Source: Plectrocnemia conspersa
Lineage: Eukaryota; Arthropoda; Insecta; Trichoptera; Polycentropodidae
DNA: 64,000 nt
Assembly: GCA_009617715.1 (NCBI GenBank)
Contig: VTFK01000152.1
Span: 1,240,001 to 1,304,000 of the forward strand
Direction: 5' to 3'
Made by a program: the position numbers and the translations under genes. The notes beneath the pieces were generated by a model, which was given only the letters and a program-made list of their open reading frames with translations, had not been told where the DNA came from and searched no databases. Below are positions 32,705 through 44,606 of the stretch, in pieces. The stretch's first letter is position 1, and every line of letters begins with the position of its first letter.

Positions 32705-32911
32705 TTAAATATATTTGACATTCAAACAATTTTTGTTTGCACAATAATCCGACCACCATTTTATAATGCTGGTTCGAGATAACTCTAGCGAATCGCAGAT
32801 GAGGATTTTTTCATGCCAATTGCATCGCTTTTTTGGACACAGTAACGAAATGGTTTCACGCCTGAAAAAAGAGAAACTCCGGCAATCGGTAACCAAAAAG
32901 TAAAATAACAA
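32705..32911 (-). pseudogene. Possible fragment of an ISXO2/Merlin-type transposase N-terminus
   Basis: The 68-codon minus frame includes CPKKRCNWHEKILICDSLEL followed by SRTSIIKWWSDYCANK. A Cys-rich segment followed by 'sxLsxxxIIxxxWxxxY' is the layout of the region just before the DDE domain in ISXO2/Merlin-like transposases. The DDE part is absent. The match is short and from memory of the pattern, so it is tentative. Confidence 0.25.
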
Positions 32912-34157
32912 TTATATTATGCGCAAAGAAAAATATGTTGTCTAGCTAGCGTGCGTCCTTTCCAAACAAAGAGTAGTTTATTCGGCGGTATTTATGGGCG
33001 ATTAACGTCTCGAGATGTGTTATTAGGTAGTCCGTACAATATTTCAAATTATTAACGCAATTGTTTTGTTACAAGATCTCTATAATATTGTTGTCCCGGC
33101 TGACTTTCAAGACTTTTTTAGTTCGTTCGAAATGTTCGTCAGAATGACTTATAAATTATAACAAATTGTATATAAATATGTTCACATATTATTAATTTAA
33201 ATTGTATTCTAATACATAGTTAGATATGAAATTGAGATCTGGAAAAACTTTTTAGTTTTATCAGAACCAAATTGAAAACAGTAGATAATAAGGTTAACTA
33301 AATAAATTAGATTTAAATGAGGTTAATTTATAAAGCCGAGTTTCTTTATATATCGCTACAGAAATATTCCAAGGATAGATAAACAAAATTCACGCAGTTA
33401 CTCTGAAATCTGGACGGATGTTAATTGATGATCAATAAGCGTAAATCCTAAATGATTCTGTGTATAAATCCATCAGTGCTATTATTTGTGTGAAAAAATG
33501 GGCTTAGTATTACTATGCGATATAATAGTAGCTGGACGAGGATTGAAGCTAAGTGAAAAGGGGCCGATTCCTTATTTGGCCTAGGTCCGCTTTCGTTCTT
33601 AACGAATTGAATCTGATTTTCGCGCTTATATACATTTGGAACAATGCGTTACAACTGTTACAATTTTTTATAAACATACCTTTACTTACTTGAAACCTTG
33701 GTAGAAAATTCCAGCGACTGTCAACACTGTATTTAACATATATTTTTAATATAAAAAATAGGATGTGACGTACTACGCGAAGGTATTTGGCACATGCATT
33801 AATGCAGTTATACAATCAATTGCATATATTTGTCATGATCTTAATTTTTTATTTTTAGTGTAGGTTGAGACAAAAATGCGTTATTTAAAGTTTACCTAAT
33901 GCCTCAGTAATTGTGCTATAATTTTAAAATCTAGAATTATGATGAAAATTTGCAGCTCTTGTTGTAAACGTTCAATAATAATATAAAAAAAAATGTATAT
34001 TTTTGTGTATGCCATACAACTTTATTGTTACTGCTAGTAATTAATAACTACAATAAATTCAATAAAACCCAAACTTCTGAGATTTGAACGACTCATTGAC
34101 GAGTCATCCCGTATCTCGCATAGTCTGATTTTTTTTTATATTATTGTACAAAAATTT
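32912..34157. other. AT-rich, gene-free
   Basis: An 88-codon minus frame (33,549-33,815) is unrecognised. No repeat noticed apart from a weak resemblance of 33,030-33,075 to 15,400-15,450. Confidence 0.35.
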
Positions 34158-34182
34158 AAGGTGTTATGCTACATAACACCTT
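34158..34182. repeat. Small hairpin, 10-bp arms
   Basis: AAGGTGTTAT, five-base loop, ATAACACCTT. Confidence 0.65.
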
Positions 34183-35320
34183 CAATCCGTTTCAGTGTGA
34201 TTTGCTTCTGAGATTTAAATACAACAATATTAAAAAAATATTTGCAATTGTGTATCTAAATTTAATTTATAGGTTTATAAAATTATAGGTTTGCTTCTTC
34301 TCACATACATTAATGCCGAGTAGAACAATGTTATCTTACAACTTACAAGACTTAACGTCTTTAGAATATCGTGTAGACAGCTACCCAGATTTACATATAT
34401 TATTTTGACTTAACCTATAGTACCATCACAAAGCATGCAAATGATTTTATCCATCGAAATTATGTGAATAAAAAACTACAATTCTAATGTAACTTACGTA
34501 ATTAGATTTTGCCCGTTTGTACGTCGATACGAAGCTATTCCCAGAAGAAGGGTTAAAAAGTACGCTTTACGACCAAAAGCCGCACTCTCCCTTTATGATA
34601 TGTCACACGGCATCATTTGCAGAGGCGTATCCGACGTACTGTACACACATCCACCGACGGGCAATAAATTGAAACGTGGCACTTACCTTTCGATACAGCT
34701 CTAGCTGCGGCGGTAGTCCTCGAACCCATTTAGTGCCGAAATACGCTCGTAAAGATCGCCATCATTTTTCTATTTGCACAATTCGGAGATAAGTTCGGGG
34801 TCGTGTGAGCTTTCGACGGGTGCTGCGCGCTATCTCGGCGTGCCCTTAGCACTCGATATTGCCTTTGATGGCTCAATAAACCATCGACCCTAATGTACTG
34901 CCCTCAGAAATTGTCTTCTCCTGGGAAAGACAAATATTTCCCGGGGACGATATCGCTGTTTAATAGCGGTGGGCTTTTCCTAATGTGTCAAAGATACTCC
35001 ATAATCATGATTAAAATATCTTTGATACTCATAATTCATACTATGATTAATATCCTGATCGATTACATGATGTTATTATGTATTCCTAGATATTTCAAAT
35101 CATTTCAGATTGAAAAAACTTGAGTCGCATTACGTACAGATCGTTCCGATAACCGAAACTGGGTACAGATTAATCCCATTCAGATATTAATCCAATTAAT
35201 AGTTGATTATTTATTTACTGTCTATCAATACAATATAGTTCATTATCTGAAACGCGCATCATTTAACAATTACATTGCCTACTTAATTTGTTTCGCAGCA
35301 GCAGGATTAATTTTATGTTC
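34183..35320. other. Gene-free; GC-richer island at about 34,520-34,960
   Basis: No recognisable frame; a 76-codon frame at 34,893-35,123 runs out of the island into AT-rich DNA. Confidence 0.35.
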
Positions 35321-35324
35321 GCCG

Positions 35325-35650
35325 ATGTATGGAAAATATCGAAAGTAACTCTAATATATAAAAACAGAAGCAAAACTATGATAGAGAATTTCAGGAAGTT
35401 GATTTTATCAGCACCAGGCGATACTTTATAAATATACTTTAAATCATATCGAAATATACTTTATTAATGATGAATCAATAGCATGTTTTTTACGTATCGA
35501 TCAAAAGCGACGAATCTGCTCTGTTTTTCTAATTTTGTCTCGATATTGGCAATCGAGTAGATGCACTGATTTTGAAAAGGCTTTTGATCAAGTCTGCCAT
35601 GCTTTAATTCCTTAAAAAATCGATGTGCTCAAGTTTACAAATCTGTTAAA
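35325..35650 (+). mobile_element. Decayed LINE reverse transcriptase
   Basis: From about 35,329 the plus strand reads WKISKVTLIYKNRSKTMIEN and then FRKLILSAP, matching the first RT blocks (WK..kv..IYK.G.k....NYRPIsl). About 165 bp further TDFEKAFDQVCHALIP matches the next block, then a stop. The spacing is shorter than in intact elements and frames differ, so it is a deleted, dead copy. Confidence 0.75.
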
Positions 35651-37240
35651 TACTATTTATTTGTTCTAATATTTTGATTGGACGCATTTTTCTCAAAATA
35701 TATTTTTTAATATTGTTTTTTTGTGTAGGATGCATTGGTGTAAAACTGTTATGCCTTATGCCTATAAATATCGATGATAATTTTAAAACAAGCAAAAAAA
35801 GCATACACCCTTCATCTACGCGTGCACCTGCTAAATCATGTGAGAGTCATGCGGAAAAAATGCAATTAATATCAGATTGATGGTTGTAACAATAAATTAA
35901 TTCGGAATTAATATAAAAATGTTTTCTCTGAACTCGCTCGACTTGTATATTTATTTATCATTTAGCGCGCTATTGTTATGTATGAGTTCTAATTTGGAAC
36001 GATAACCCGAAGTTTTTACTACTTTATTTTTTTCGCCTAAATCGTATCTGACTATATTTTGGCAGTAATCCAAACTAGGTTCTCGACCTTTTTTTGGGGT
36101 CAATTTGTATTCGAAGTTTTATGTTTTGATAACTTTGCTTTTATTATTTTTCGAATACATCTCTGATTAAATTTCCATATATATTTACTACGACTAGATT
36201 TGTGAGTAAACTATTGAATATTGAAAACTGTTACATTATCATATACATAATATACCCCTAAACTATTTTTTATAAATATATGAGTTAAATTTACATGTTG
36301 TTATTAAGCTGATTTGTGAAATAGGAGCAATAAACTTATTTGAAATTAGCTACGAATATTATTAGTTACTTGCACAATATTTAATTACATAACTTCGAGA
36401 AGCAAATTTATTTGTTATTCAAGTTTCTTGAGAGTTTATTATAGACTATGAACTAGCAGAAGATATTATAAATTATATCGAATATCTACGTTATATGAGC
36501 GTTTAATGTTATACTTGTACGACCTAATATCGTGTGTAATGTGGCAAAATTACATTTATGCATAAGATTAAACTGTTCTTTGTTACATAGTACAAAATCT
36601 GCGAATTTATATTAGCTAATATTCTGCGCTTTCAGCAGCAGAAGAGCACATTTTGGATTTTCCGGACCTTCCCTTAAATAATAACGAACGGAACACACTC
36701 TAAACGCCTTTGTAACAAAAAAGGTGCACCTTCAAAGGGAGCCAGCGTACACTCTTCCTTTTTAAAAACCTTAACGAATCCCCATGCGCGTGTGCGTGCT
36801 TTTTTGTGATTAATCAAATATTCAACGGAGCGTTAAAATCCTATCCTTAAATCTGAGCACATGCATTTATAATGTGTAATGCGCTACGCGCTCGTCTCTT
36901 TTATATCTTGCTACAATTTATCGTTTGACGCTTTTTGTAAGGTAAAATGCGTGCTATGTAATTTTCTACAAAGGTATAATTATAACCGGCCTATAAAAGT
37001 ATCTATATATTTTTCACATAGAGTTAAAAAAGACGAAAAACTTCTTTATTTTGTTTGTTTTTTTGTCTTGCCATGGCTATCATTACTAACTTAAATTTCG
37101 CAAAACATAAAAAAACGAACAATGAGCTATAGATACTAAAGAGATTCATCGGGGAGAAAAAATTACAATTACTCTATAGAAAATACCCATATAGTGCTGC
37201 TATATCAAGCATCTCAATAAATAATCTAAAAATCTATCTT
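35651..37240. other. AT-rich, gene-free; small GC-richer patch at about 36,630-36,850
   Basis: Open frames of 68-71 codons (35,674-35,880; 36,879-37,094) are hydrophobic or low-complexity and unrecognised. Confidence 0.35.
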
Positions 37241-37299
37241 CAGTTCACATATACACATAAATATTTATTTAACGCTTGCATTGACCGCACTTTTTGTTT

Positions 37300-38140
37300 C
37301 TGTTTCTTCTCGAGAATTATTTTTTGAGAATTGCCAAATCGATAATTTTCATATCTATAGAAATTTTCTGTTTTAAAAAAAATATATAGAGCCTTTTTTG
37401 TGATAAAAAATAAAATACCGCTGCATAAGAAAGGGTAGATCCATCCCATATGTACTTTTTTCATGGAAGCTTTTAATAGTGTACGGAAGTATTTGAATAG
37501 GAAAAAATTGGGTACGATTTTTACATATATCTCGAGAATTTTTTTGTTTTCCCGGAAAAAATAAAGCCTTTTCGGTCAAAAAATAAATTTGTATAGATAT
37601 TTTAAAATGTTTTACAATCTCTGCATTTTTTAATACCGCTGCATAAAAAGGGTGGGTCTGTGCCAGATGTTTGAAAATGTTATTTTTATTTGCAGCTTTT
37701 ATTAGTGTGTTATAAATATACAGATAATGTTATCACTTAAGTATCCTTTTATATATATTTTAATGGGATAAAATATAACCGTATAAATAGGCCCGACCCA
37801 CTGGTTATATTTCTGAACGGAGGCCGAACGCTAGACGTTGTTTCGACTGTAAATAATTAATTCAAATATTTATTAGAGATAACAAATGAAAATAATAAAA
37901 TAATTACAATAAGTGAATTAGAACATTTTTTTTGCTCCTTTATGACAAGTGTACGAAAGTATTTGAATGGGAAAAAATTGTGTACGATTTATATATCTCG
38001 AAAAATTTTCTGTTTCACTAAAATAAAAATAAGGCATTTTTTGTCAAAAAATAAATTTATGTGAATATTTTAAAATGTTCTACAACCTCTGCATTTCTTA
38101 ATACCACTGCATAAGAAAAGAAGCTATTTATAGTGGTCGT
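37300..38140. repeat. Imperfect tandem repeats, about three units of ~180-250 bp
   Basis: Three successive stretches share the order TCTCGA(G)AATTTT, an AAAATAAA run, TTTTAAAATGTT and ACCGCTGCATAAAAAGGGT or a variant. Units start at roughly 37,300, 37,480 and 37,945, separated by divergent sequence. A related reversed word is at 19,031-19,060. The family is non-coding as far as seen. Confidence 0.55.
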
Positions 38141-40436
38141 TAGTATTTGTATATCAATTTTTTCATTACTATTATCAGCTTACAATAACATCAGATAAAA
38201 TAAACCACTATATGTGGGAATTGGCAGATTTCAAAAATGTATGGGGTGCTTTTTACGAGTTACGCCTCTTCACAAACTAAATTTCGTTTATTCAATAATT
38301 TTGTACTCTTTTCCTGTTCGAAATATAAACAATGCCAAGACATTTTTACTACGATTCGGGTATAAATACAGAAGCCCGAAATTCCTTCGTATATCGATGC
38401 TCTGTGTTCATTCAGAGTAGATTCTGGTCCATTATAACAAATCCTATTGAAGCTTGTTCTCTTCGTCGATTATCCAGTTCTTTGTTCAACATTAATATAA
38501 AGATATCGGCAATAATATACTGTATTATTAATCACATTCTGTACATTACCTATTATTTTTTTGTTTATAAACATTTCTCGGGAGAATCGGGAAGTGAAAA
38601 TGAGAATTCTCATTTCTCGAGAAATTAAAAACAATATTATTGAAGTGTGTATGTAGGTAGTCATATTTATACAATCCCAATAAAATATACAACAGAAATA
38701 TATGTGCATATAGAGAAGGTGATAAATTGATATGAGTACCTATATCTAAGATAATATTTTCCAGCATCAGATATTCATTGAAGTGTTAAAAATCCTCTCC
38801 TTACGTCCCAGCATACATTTATTATTATATATTGCGCTACACTTCTATCCTCTATTTTTTTCGTTATTGTGGGTATTGCTCTCAACCGTGCTGAAATTTA
38901 TCATCGCAATCCCGTGCGCGGAGATATGAATTATTTTTGCCCTCGTTCCCGGCAATACGTTTGCAGTAATCCCGGTTTGGTCGTTGCACGCGCTTCCCTC
39001 GCTGTGTACACAATATGTATCCAGAGTACCCGGACCCGCATATCTATCCAACTATCTATCCCGTACAATAAGGCCATCTTTGCGGAAAAGCTATTGCCGT
39101 TATTGTTATATTCTTGCGTGGAGTTTTTTTTTCTTCCGATAGCGAAACTTCTGCTACGAATGCGGTCTTTCTACTCGTTTTAATAGATTGCCATTAAGGG
39201 TTAACCCTTCGAGGTTGCTTCGTAATAAATAAAACAAACTCAATTTGATCGCGTTTAAATTATGCAAGACGAGGTGCTTCGGTTTTAATATTTGTTTGCA
39301 TAAACTGCTCGTGAGCCTGATCAAAAATTTAACAATGGTTTCAAACTCCGCTTAACTTTCAATTCAAGATTATAACGTGCATAATTCAGCAATGCTTGCC
39401 GTTTTCAACTTTAAATATATGTATATATCTATATACATATTTCAAACAATTTTACAGTGATGTGAAGTGAGAAATTTGACTTGCTTATTACTGTCATATT
39501 ATGTTTGCAATTTAAATTAAATTATGTGAATAAATTTGTAATTATATTAAAAGTATTTTTGCAGTATAATAATGGCAAATCGACTAGCGTTGGGTGAAAT
39601 TAAAATGAATTGGCAAATCAATTAGGTACGGTAACGCATATCTCTTACTTTAAGTCTGAAAAACCTGCATTCTGTTATCTTCAGTTTTAAGATGCATCGG
39701 CTAATAATATCAGAATCAATTTCAGTCAAGTGTTTTTAATATTAGCCTTACTCGCCAGACCTTGTTCCCAGGTGGTGCATAAGTGACTGTGCGCGTGACC
39801 ACTTTTACGGGAAAATCCATGCACTTTGTATGCGCTGGACGATTTTTATCCAATGAAATGGAGATTGTGTAGAATAAAAAAATGTTTGTTCCTGTCAGTT
39901 ATTTATATGATTAATTTAGATCGTTGAGTCACTACGATTAATTACCAAGACCTTACATTAAATTTAATTTATTAAGAGCATAAATGGGATTTGCACAAGA
40001 TTATATTTATAAATACGTGTTTACAGTCTCCTAATTTTTTGAGTGCCTGTTTTAATACACATGGCTCAAAGAGTTGTTTATGTTGCGGCTGTGCTTCGAA
40101 GTTATGTTATATAAAGTGGCTATTTATTCTTGGCGGTATATTTTTCATAAAATATTGATAATATTTTAGTAGAAATGTATTTATCATGTATCCCATTTGT
40201 CAATCTTATTTACTTTATTTTTTATTACAAATCAGATCATTGTTATACAATTAAACATTAAAAAATAAATAAATAAACAGTTGAGCATCCACAACCCACG
40301 TAAAATTTTACAGCTCATTATAGCTATTTTCATGGGCCCACGCCCTCCTCCCACGGTCGCATTAGGCTCAGGAGCTTCGGCACATGGGCGACCGGCCTAG
40401 CCTAGCTTTCGCGCCAGCACACTGCGCGGACAGGCG
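38141..40436. other. Gene-free; GC-richer island (38,860-39,190) and abutting CCCTT ends at 39,194-39,210
   Basis: The plus (38,869-39,183) and minus (38,845-39,051) frames overlap and are unrecognised. TTAAGGGTTAACCCTTCG at 39,194-39,211 is palindromic and may be two piggyBac-type ends left back to back. The rest is AT-rich with a GC-rich patch just left of the family B copy (40,330-40,436). Confidence 0.35.
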
Positions 40437-41481
40437 TTATGCCTACACTACACTCTCTGGAAGTTGGCCAAGGTTGGATAATGTAATGGGTTACTTCGGT
40501 CGATTTCGGTTCTACCTGCTCTAAAATCTCTCGGAAGTTGTCCTTGGTTTACCAAGAACGGGGCGTGAAGTGGGGGTAATTCAGTCGACTTGGCCAGCTT
40601 CGAGCGCTTCCAAACTGTGTCGGCATTGGTTCCGAGTCATAGGGACCGAAGTCGAGGCTACTCTTTCCAGTACGAGCGGTGAGAAACTTTCCCTTTCGCT
40701 CTCTCGCGTGTTAAGTGACGAGAGTGAGTGAGAGATAATGAAATTGTGGTTCGCATCATGAAATAGAACGAGTAACTTGGTTCAATTTCAGTATGCGCGT
40801 AGGCGTTCTATGATTTGCACGCATGACGAGCGCTGCAACGTGGTCACGTGGTCAAGTTATAATACCACATGCTTATTGGGGACAGCGGGCGCATGTTAAC
40901 ATGCTTTTTATTTAACAGACTTACTGACATCTTTGAATATTTTTGGGCACCAAAAAGGATTAATTATATTTTTGATAGTATATTCTTCTAACAGATATCG
41001 TTATTATATTTTTTTCATATAAAATTTATTAATTAAAAAATAATTAGTGGTACTTGCTTTTGTTAAAAAAAATCGTTTCGAATATTCTTGTGTATTTTCC
41101 TAGATCGGTTTATATAAATGTCACACCATTACGAATTATTATTTATAATCGATGGCGACAAATTCTAGGATAGTCACAGATGTGGTGTTCGTATTCTGAA
41201 GTATCATATTTATGCCTTATGGCATTTTGCAAAAACCGTCAAAGATTTTGCGTAAATTGAATATTTACGACCGAAAAGTTTTCATTGATATCGTATTGGT
41301 GAGTGCCCACACAAACTTTTATAATTATCAGTAGTGTAATTTTAAATATATGACAATTTAAAAATTGCGATTATTTGGCACTTTTTTTTCGATCGCGCGC
41401 AAATATGCCGGCAAGAGCGTAGTGGCAGCCGCCGCCCGGACGTCATCCACGCCGCGAAGCCAGAGTGTAGTGGAGGCATTA
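40437..41481 (+). mobile_element. TIR DNA transposon, family B copy 2
   Basis: Same order as 26,978-28,041, from TGCCTACACTACACTCTCTG to GAGTGTAGTGGAGGCA. TTA flanks both ends. Compared with copy 1 it lacks about 100 bp near the right end and has two short extra segments (near 40,885-40,918 and 41,300-41,340). No transposase. Confidence 0.8.
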
Positions 41482-43725
41482 GGCTAGACCTCCTTCCTTG
41501 ATCGTCCGAGTGACGACCGCGGTCGAGCTAACACGAAAAAAATACAAAATTATTTTTCGTATTTTCAAACACAAGTCGAAAACCCCTGCTATACAAGTTC
41601 GCCTACAATTTACATATACGTATAATATTTAATGTTTTATAATATGTGTATTGCCATTTGTTCTTTTAAAAAAAATATTTTATCGATATTTTCGTGTCCG
41701 CAATTATTTATTTCCTGAATTTTTGGATCCGCAGTTTTTTTGTTCGCATATTCGATTTCGCAATTATGCAATCAGCTGAGTTTTTTTCTGAGTTTACGTA
41801 TAATTATATCGAATTTGATCGTTTTTTTGTCGTTTGTATAGCTAGCTGTAAGTGGTTTGGAAGCTTCCGATTTTATCTTATTAACCATCGGATACTGTTT
41901 ATACATCTATATCTTATACATAAACCAAAAAATGTGTATTATACTGCACAATAAATAATACATCTAAATATCGTATATAAAACATACATTGAATAATAAA
42001 GTATTTTAATCAATTCCAAATACCCATAATAACGCATATTGGTCATTCTGATCCCGCTTACTGAAACTGTATCAATCCTCCGATTTAGGAAGACGCAGCG
42101 CGTATATTTAATAAATGGACAATAAAAAGGGTAGTAAAAGCGTTCGTAAACAACAAATAAAACGCGGGACGCCATTGTGTCTCCTGCGTCGGCCATCATA
42201 TTGCACATTCGCTCGTTAGGATTTCTCTCGCTCTGCATTCACGCCCAGCCACTGCCTTCTTTGGGTTATAGTGCCGTTTTACTGTCGGACGTATAAGTAA
42301 TGGCTCACCAAAAGCCTACTGCCGAGAAATCCACCGTCCCTAGTCCTTATTTGCATCGTCCTCGTCCGCAGTGGATGTATATAAGCGATTATCGTCAGTA
42401 CACCGTGTATATCCCTTAATCTCGTCAAAAAATGTTTTAGAACATCTCAGTGAGAATATTTTCCTTTGCGGATGGTTATGGTGAAGTGTGTCGGTTACTT
42501 GATTGCATTTTTCAAAGGCGAGCAAGCAGAGAAGCTTTGCAAGCGCTGTTTACAGACAAGTGTTTCTTACATTCGCGAACTCGGTTCTTCTATTTCGTAT
42601 CCGCTGTGGAAAGTTTTTCAGTGGTGTTTTATTTTTATGTTTTTGTATTTGCACACTCTGAAACATTTTTATTTGCATGTGCTAAAAGTGTTTCATACAT
42701 TTTCGCTATGAAAATATGATATATTTGCTGTATTGTGTTGGTTTTTATATTATAAATAGTAATGTAAGTTATAAAGATGTATATTATATACTCTAGATTA
42801 TCCGGGCTAATGATGGGGAGGAAGGAAAAAAATATTTCTCTTTATTCTCGACAATTCTTATGAAAATAATAAAACTTTTTCATGTAGGATAATCCGTACT
42901 ATGTTGTTGCTGCCCAAGCTCTTCGTGATATAATTTAACAGAATATATTTCCAATAAAAATCAAAACATGACTTTTAGTTTCTCAAACCTATTTCAAAGT
43001 GTTTTGAAGTTGTTCGTTTCAATACTGCTTTGCAGTTCATGCATTTAATTCATGATTTTTTATTGTATATATATCATGAAAATAATCACAATAATCAAAA
43101 GAGCAACATACTTATTCAAAAATTTGGTCATTAATATGACTAAATGTATGGCTAGTGCTGGATTTGTTTATTCAAATCACCTTGGGGTTACTGCAGTCCT
43201 GATCTTGCGTCTAGAGATTTATTTTTAGTTAGACAATTACTATCAAATATGTAGCTCAACAATTGAGAATTTTTTTACCGAGTGCATAAGTAAGCTCTAG
43301 CGCCTCTAGGTTGTAGTCCAAGTTCTTCTTGCCCTTAAAAATCTGATGTCTTGAACTCCAAAGTGTGAATTCCAGTAAAAGTGTATCAGAGGAGTTCTTA
43401 GATGAAATGTCCAAGATTAAGTAATTCTTGTATGCCCCTTCCATGAGAGATTTTTTGTCCGTCCCTTTCTCGGTAGAACGCCCAAATACAAAAGGGTGGC
43501 GAGTTTTTAAAAAATATATTGCCGTTGGCCGCTAGAACAGATTAGGAACGGCTGTTTCAAGGGCAAACCCAAATGCACGCATTATCTTTTCTCAAAGTGG
43601 CAGATTTTTTAATTCTTTCTGATTTATAGCGTGTACTTTGTGACTTAATCTGATAAATGTTTTACCGCGGTGCTTTCTCATTTAAAAAAAAAAACATTTT
43701 TTTAAACGATTAAAACTAGCTAATG
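41482..43725. other. Gene-free; mixed island (42,160-42,720)
   Basis: Overlapping frames on both strands at 41,939-42,719 are unrecognised; the two plus frames at 42,450-42,719 lie in different registers, so neither is compelling. TATATAAG at 42,377 followed by TCAGTA at 42,394 resembles a TATA/initiator pair but the spacing is about ten bases short. TAGATTATCCGGGC at 42,796 and GGATAATCCG near 42,890 resemble pogo-type ends. Confidence 0.3.
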
Positions 43726-43729
43726 ACAT

Positions 43730-44250
43730 TTGAGAAAATAATCAGAGCATTAAAAATGAATCGTGGTCGTGTAAACTTGAAAAGCTAAAACCATCAGATA
43801 ATTCATTATAGAAAGCAACTAAATAGCTTAACAATAAACACACAAATTCCACATTTAAAAACTGGAAATACCATAGCTGACGCGGATCAGGGTAAGGTAG
43901 AGATGTTAGCTGAATTTATTAAAAAATTTAAACTAAAACTAAAAATAAAGTAAATAGATCGATAATAAAATAAAAGCATCCGCAGTAAATAAGGATTGAA
44001 TTTGCAAACTAACTGACGGAAAATTTTAAATGTCATTAAAAATATGATTAACAAAAATGTCCTGGAATTGACAAAATAGATAACACGTTGATTAAATTGC
44101 ATTCCTGGAATTGCATTCAATACTTATTTTACGCCTGCCCATATTTTGAGTATTTTACAACTAATTAAAACCGCTAAAATTCATTCGATAAAAATACCAG
44201 ATAAGGAACTTAATATACTGACTAATTATCGACCTATTATTAACGTAATT
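43730..44250 (+). mobile_element. Decayed LINE ORF2 (linker to first RT block)
   Basis: Three conserved steps occur in order on the plus strand: IADADQGKVEMLAEFI (about 43,875), CPGIDKIDNTLIK (about 44,057) and LNILTNYRPII (about 44,212), which correspond to the 'ekAxxlAxxF', 'sPGxDxI' and 'NYRPI' blocks that precede the RT palm. They lie in different frames with stops between. This is a relic of a Jockey/CR1-like element. Confidence 0.7.
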
Positions 44251-44499
44251 TTTATTTAATGCTCATTTTTGTTATTGTAATGCACAAACAATACGTTTTA
44301 AGGAACAAAGTATTTATTTAAATGCACTTATCTCTTAAAATAATTCCCTCTTAAATTGCACTAATATTTTTTTAAATTATTTAAAGGTTATAACGGTTAA
44401 TGCTTAATTATTTTTTAAATTAAAATAAATGTATAATTTTTACTTTTAATATTTATATATAATACATATGTATTTATTTATTATTTAAATATGCTTTTT
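44251..44499. other. AT-rich, no feature seen
   Basis: Nothing recognised. Confidence 0.3.
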
Positions 44500-44606
44500 T
44501 CCGATTTTTTATAACTTTACGAATATATTTGAATATTCAAATATTTTATCATTTGCTATTCGATATTCGAATATTTAAAAATAACGAATATTTGGAAACT
44601 CTAATT
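44500..44606 (+). mobile_element. Family C right-terminal fragment
   Basis: Repeated TTCGAATATT / GAATATTCAAATA words ending GAAACTCTAATTCCG resemble the right ends at 18,003 and 60,872. Confidence 0.45.

Noticed and set aside
42377..42400. TATATAAG with TCAGTA as a core promoter
   Set aside because: The TATA-to-initiator spacing is about ten bases shorter than normal.
42450..42719. Two overlapping plus-strand frames of 81 and 89 codons as a small gene
   Set aside because: They overlap in different registers, lack ATG at the apparent start and translate to hydrophobic low-complexity sequence.
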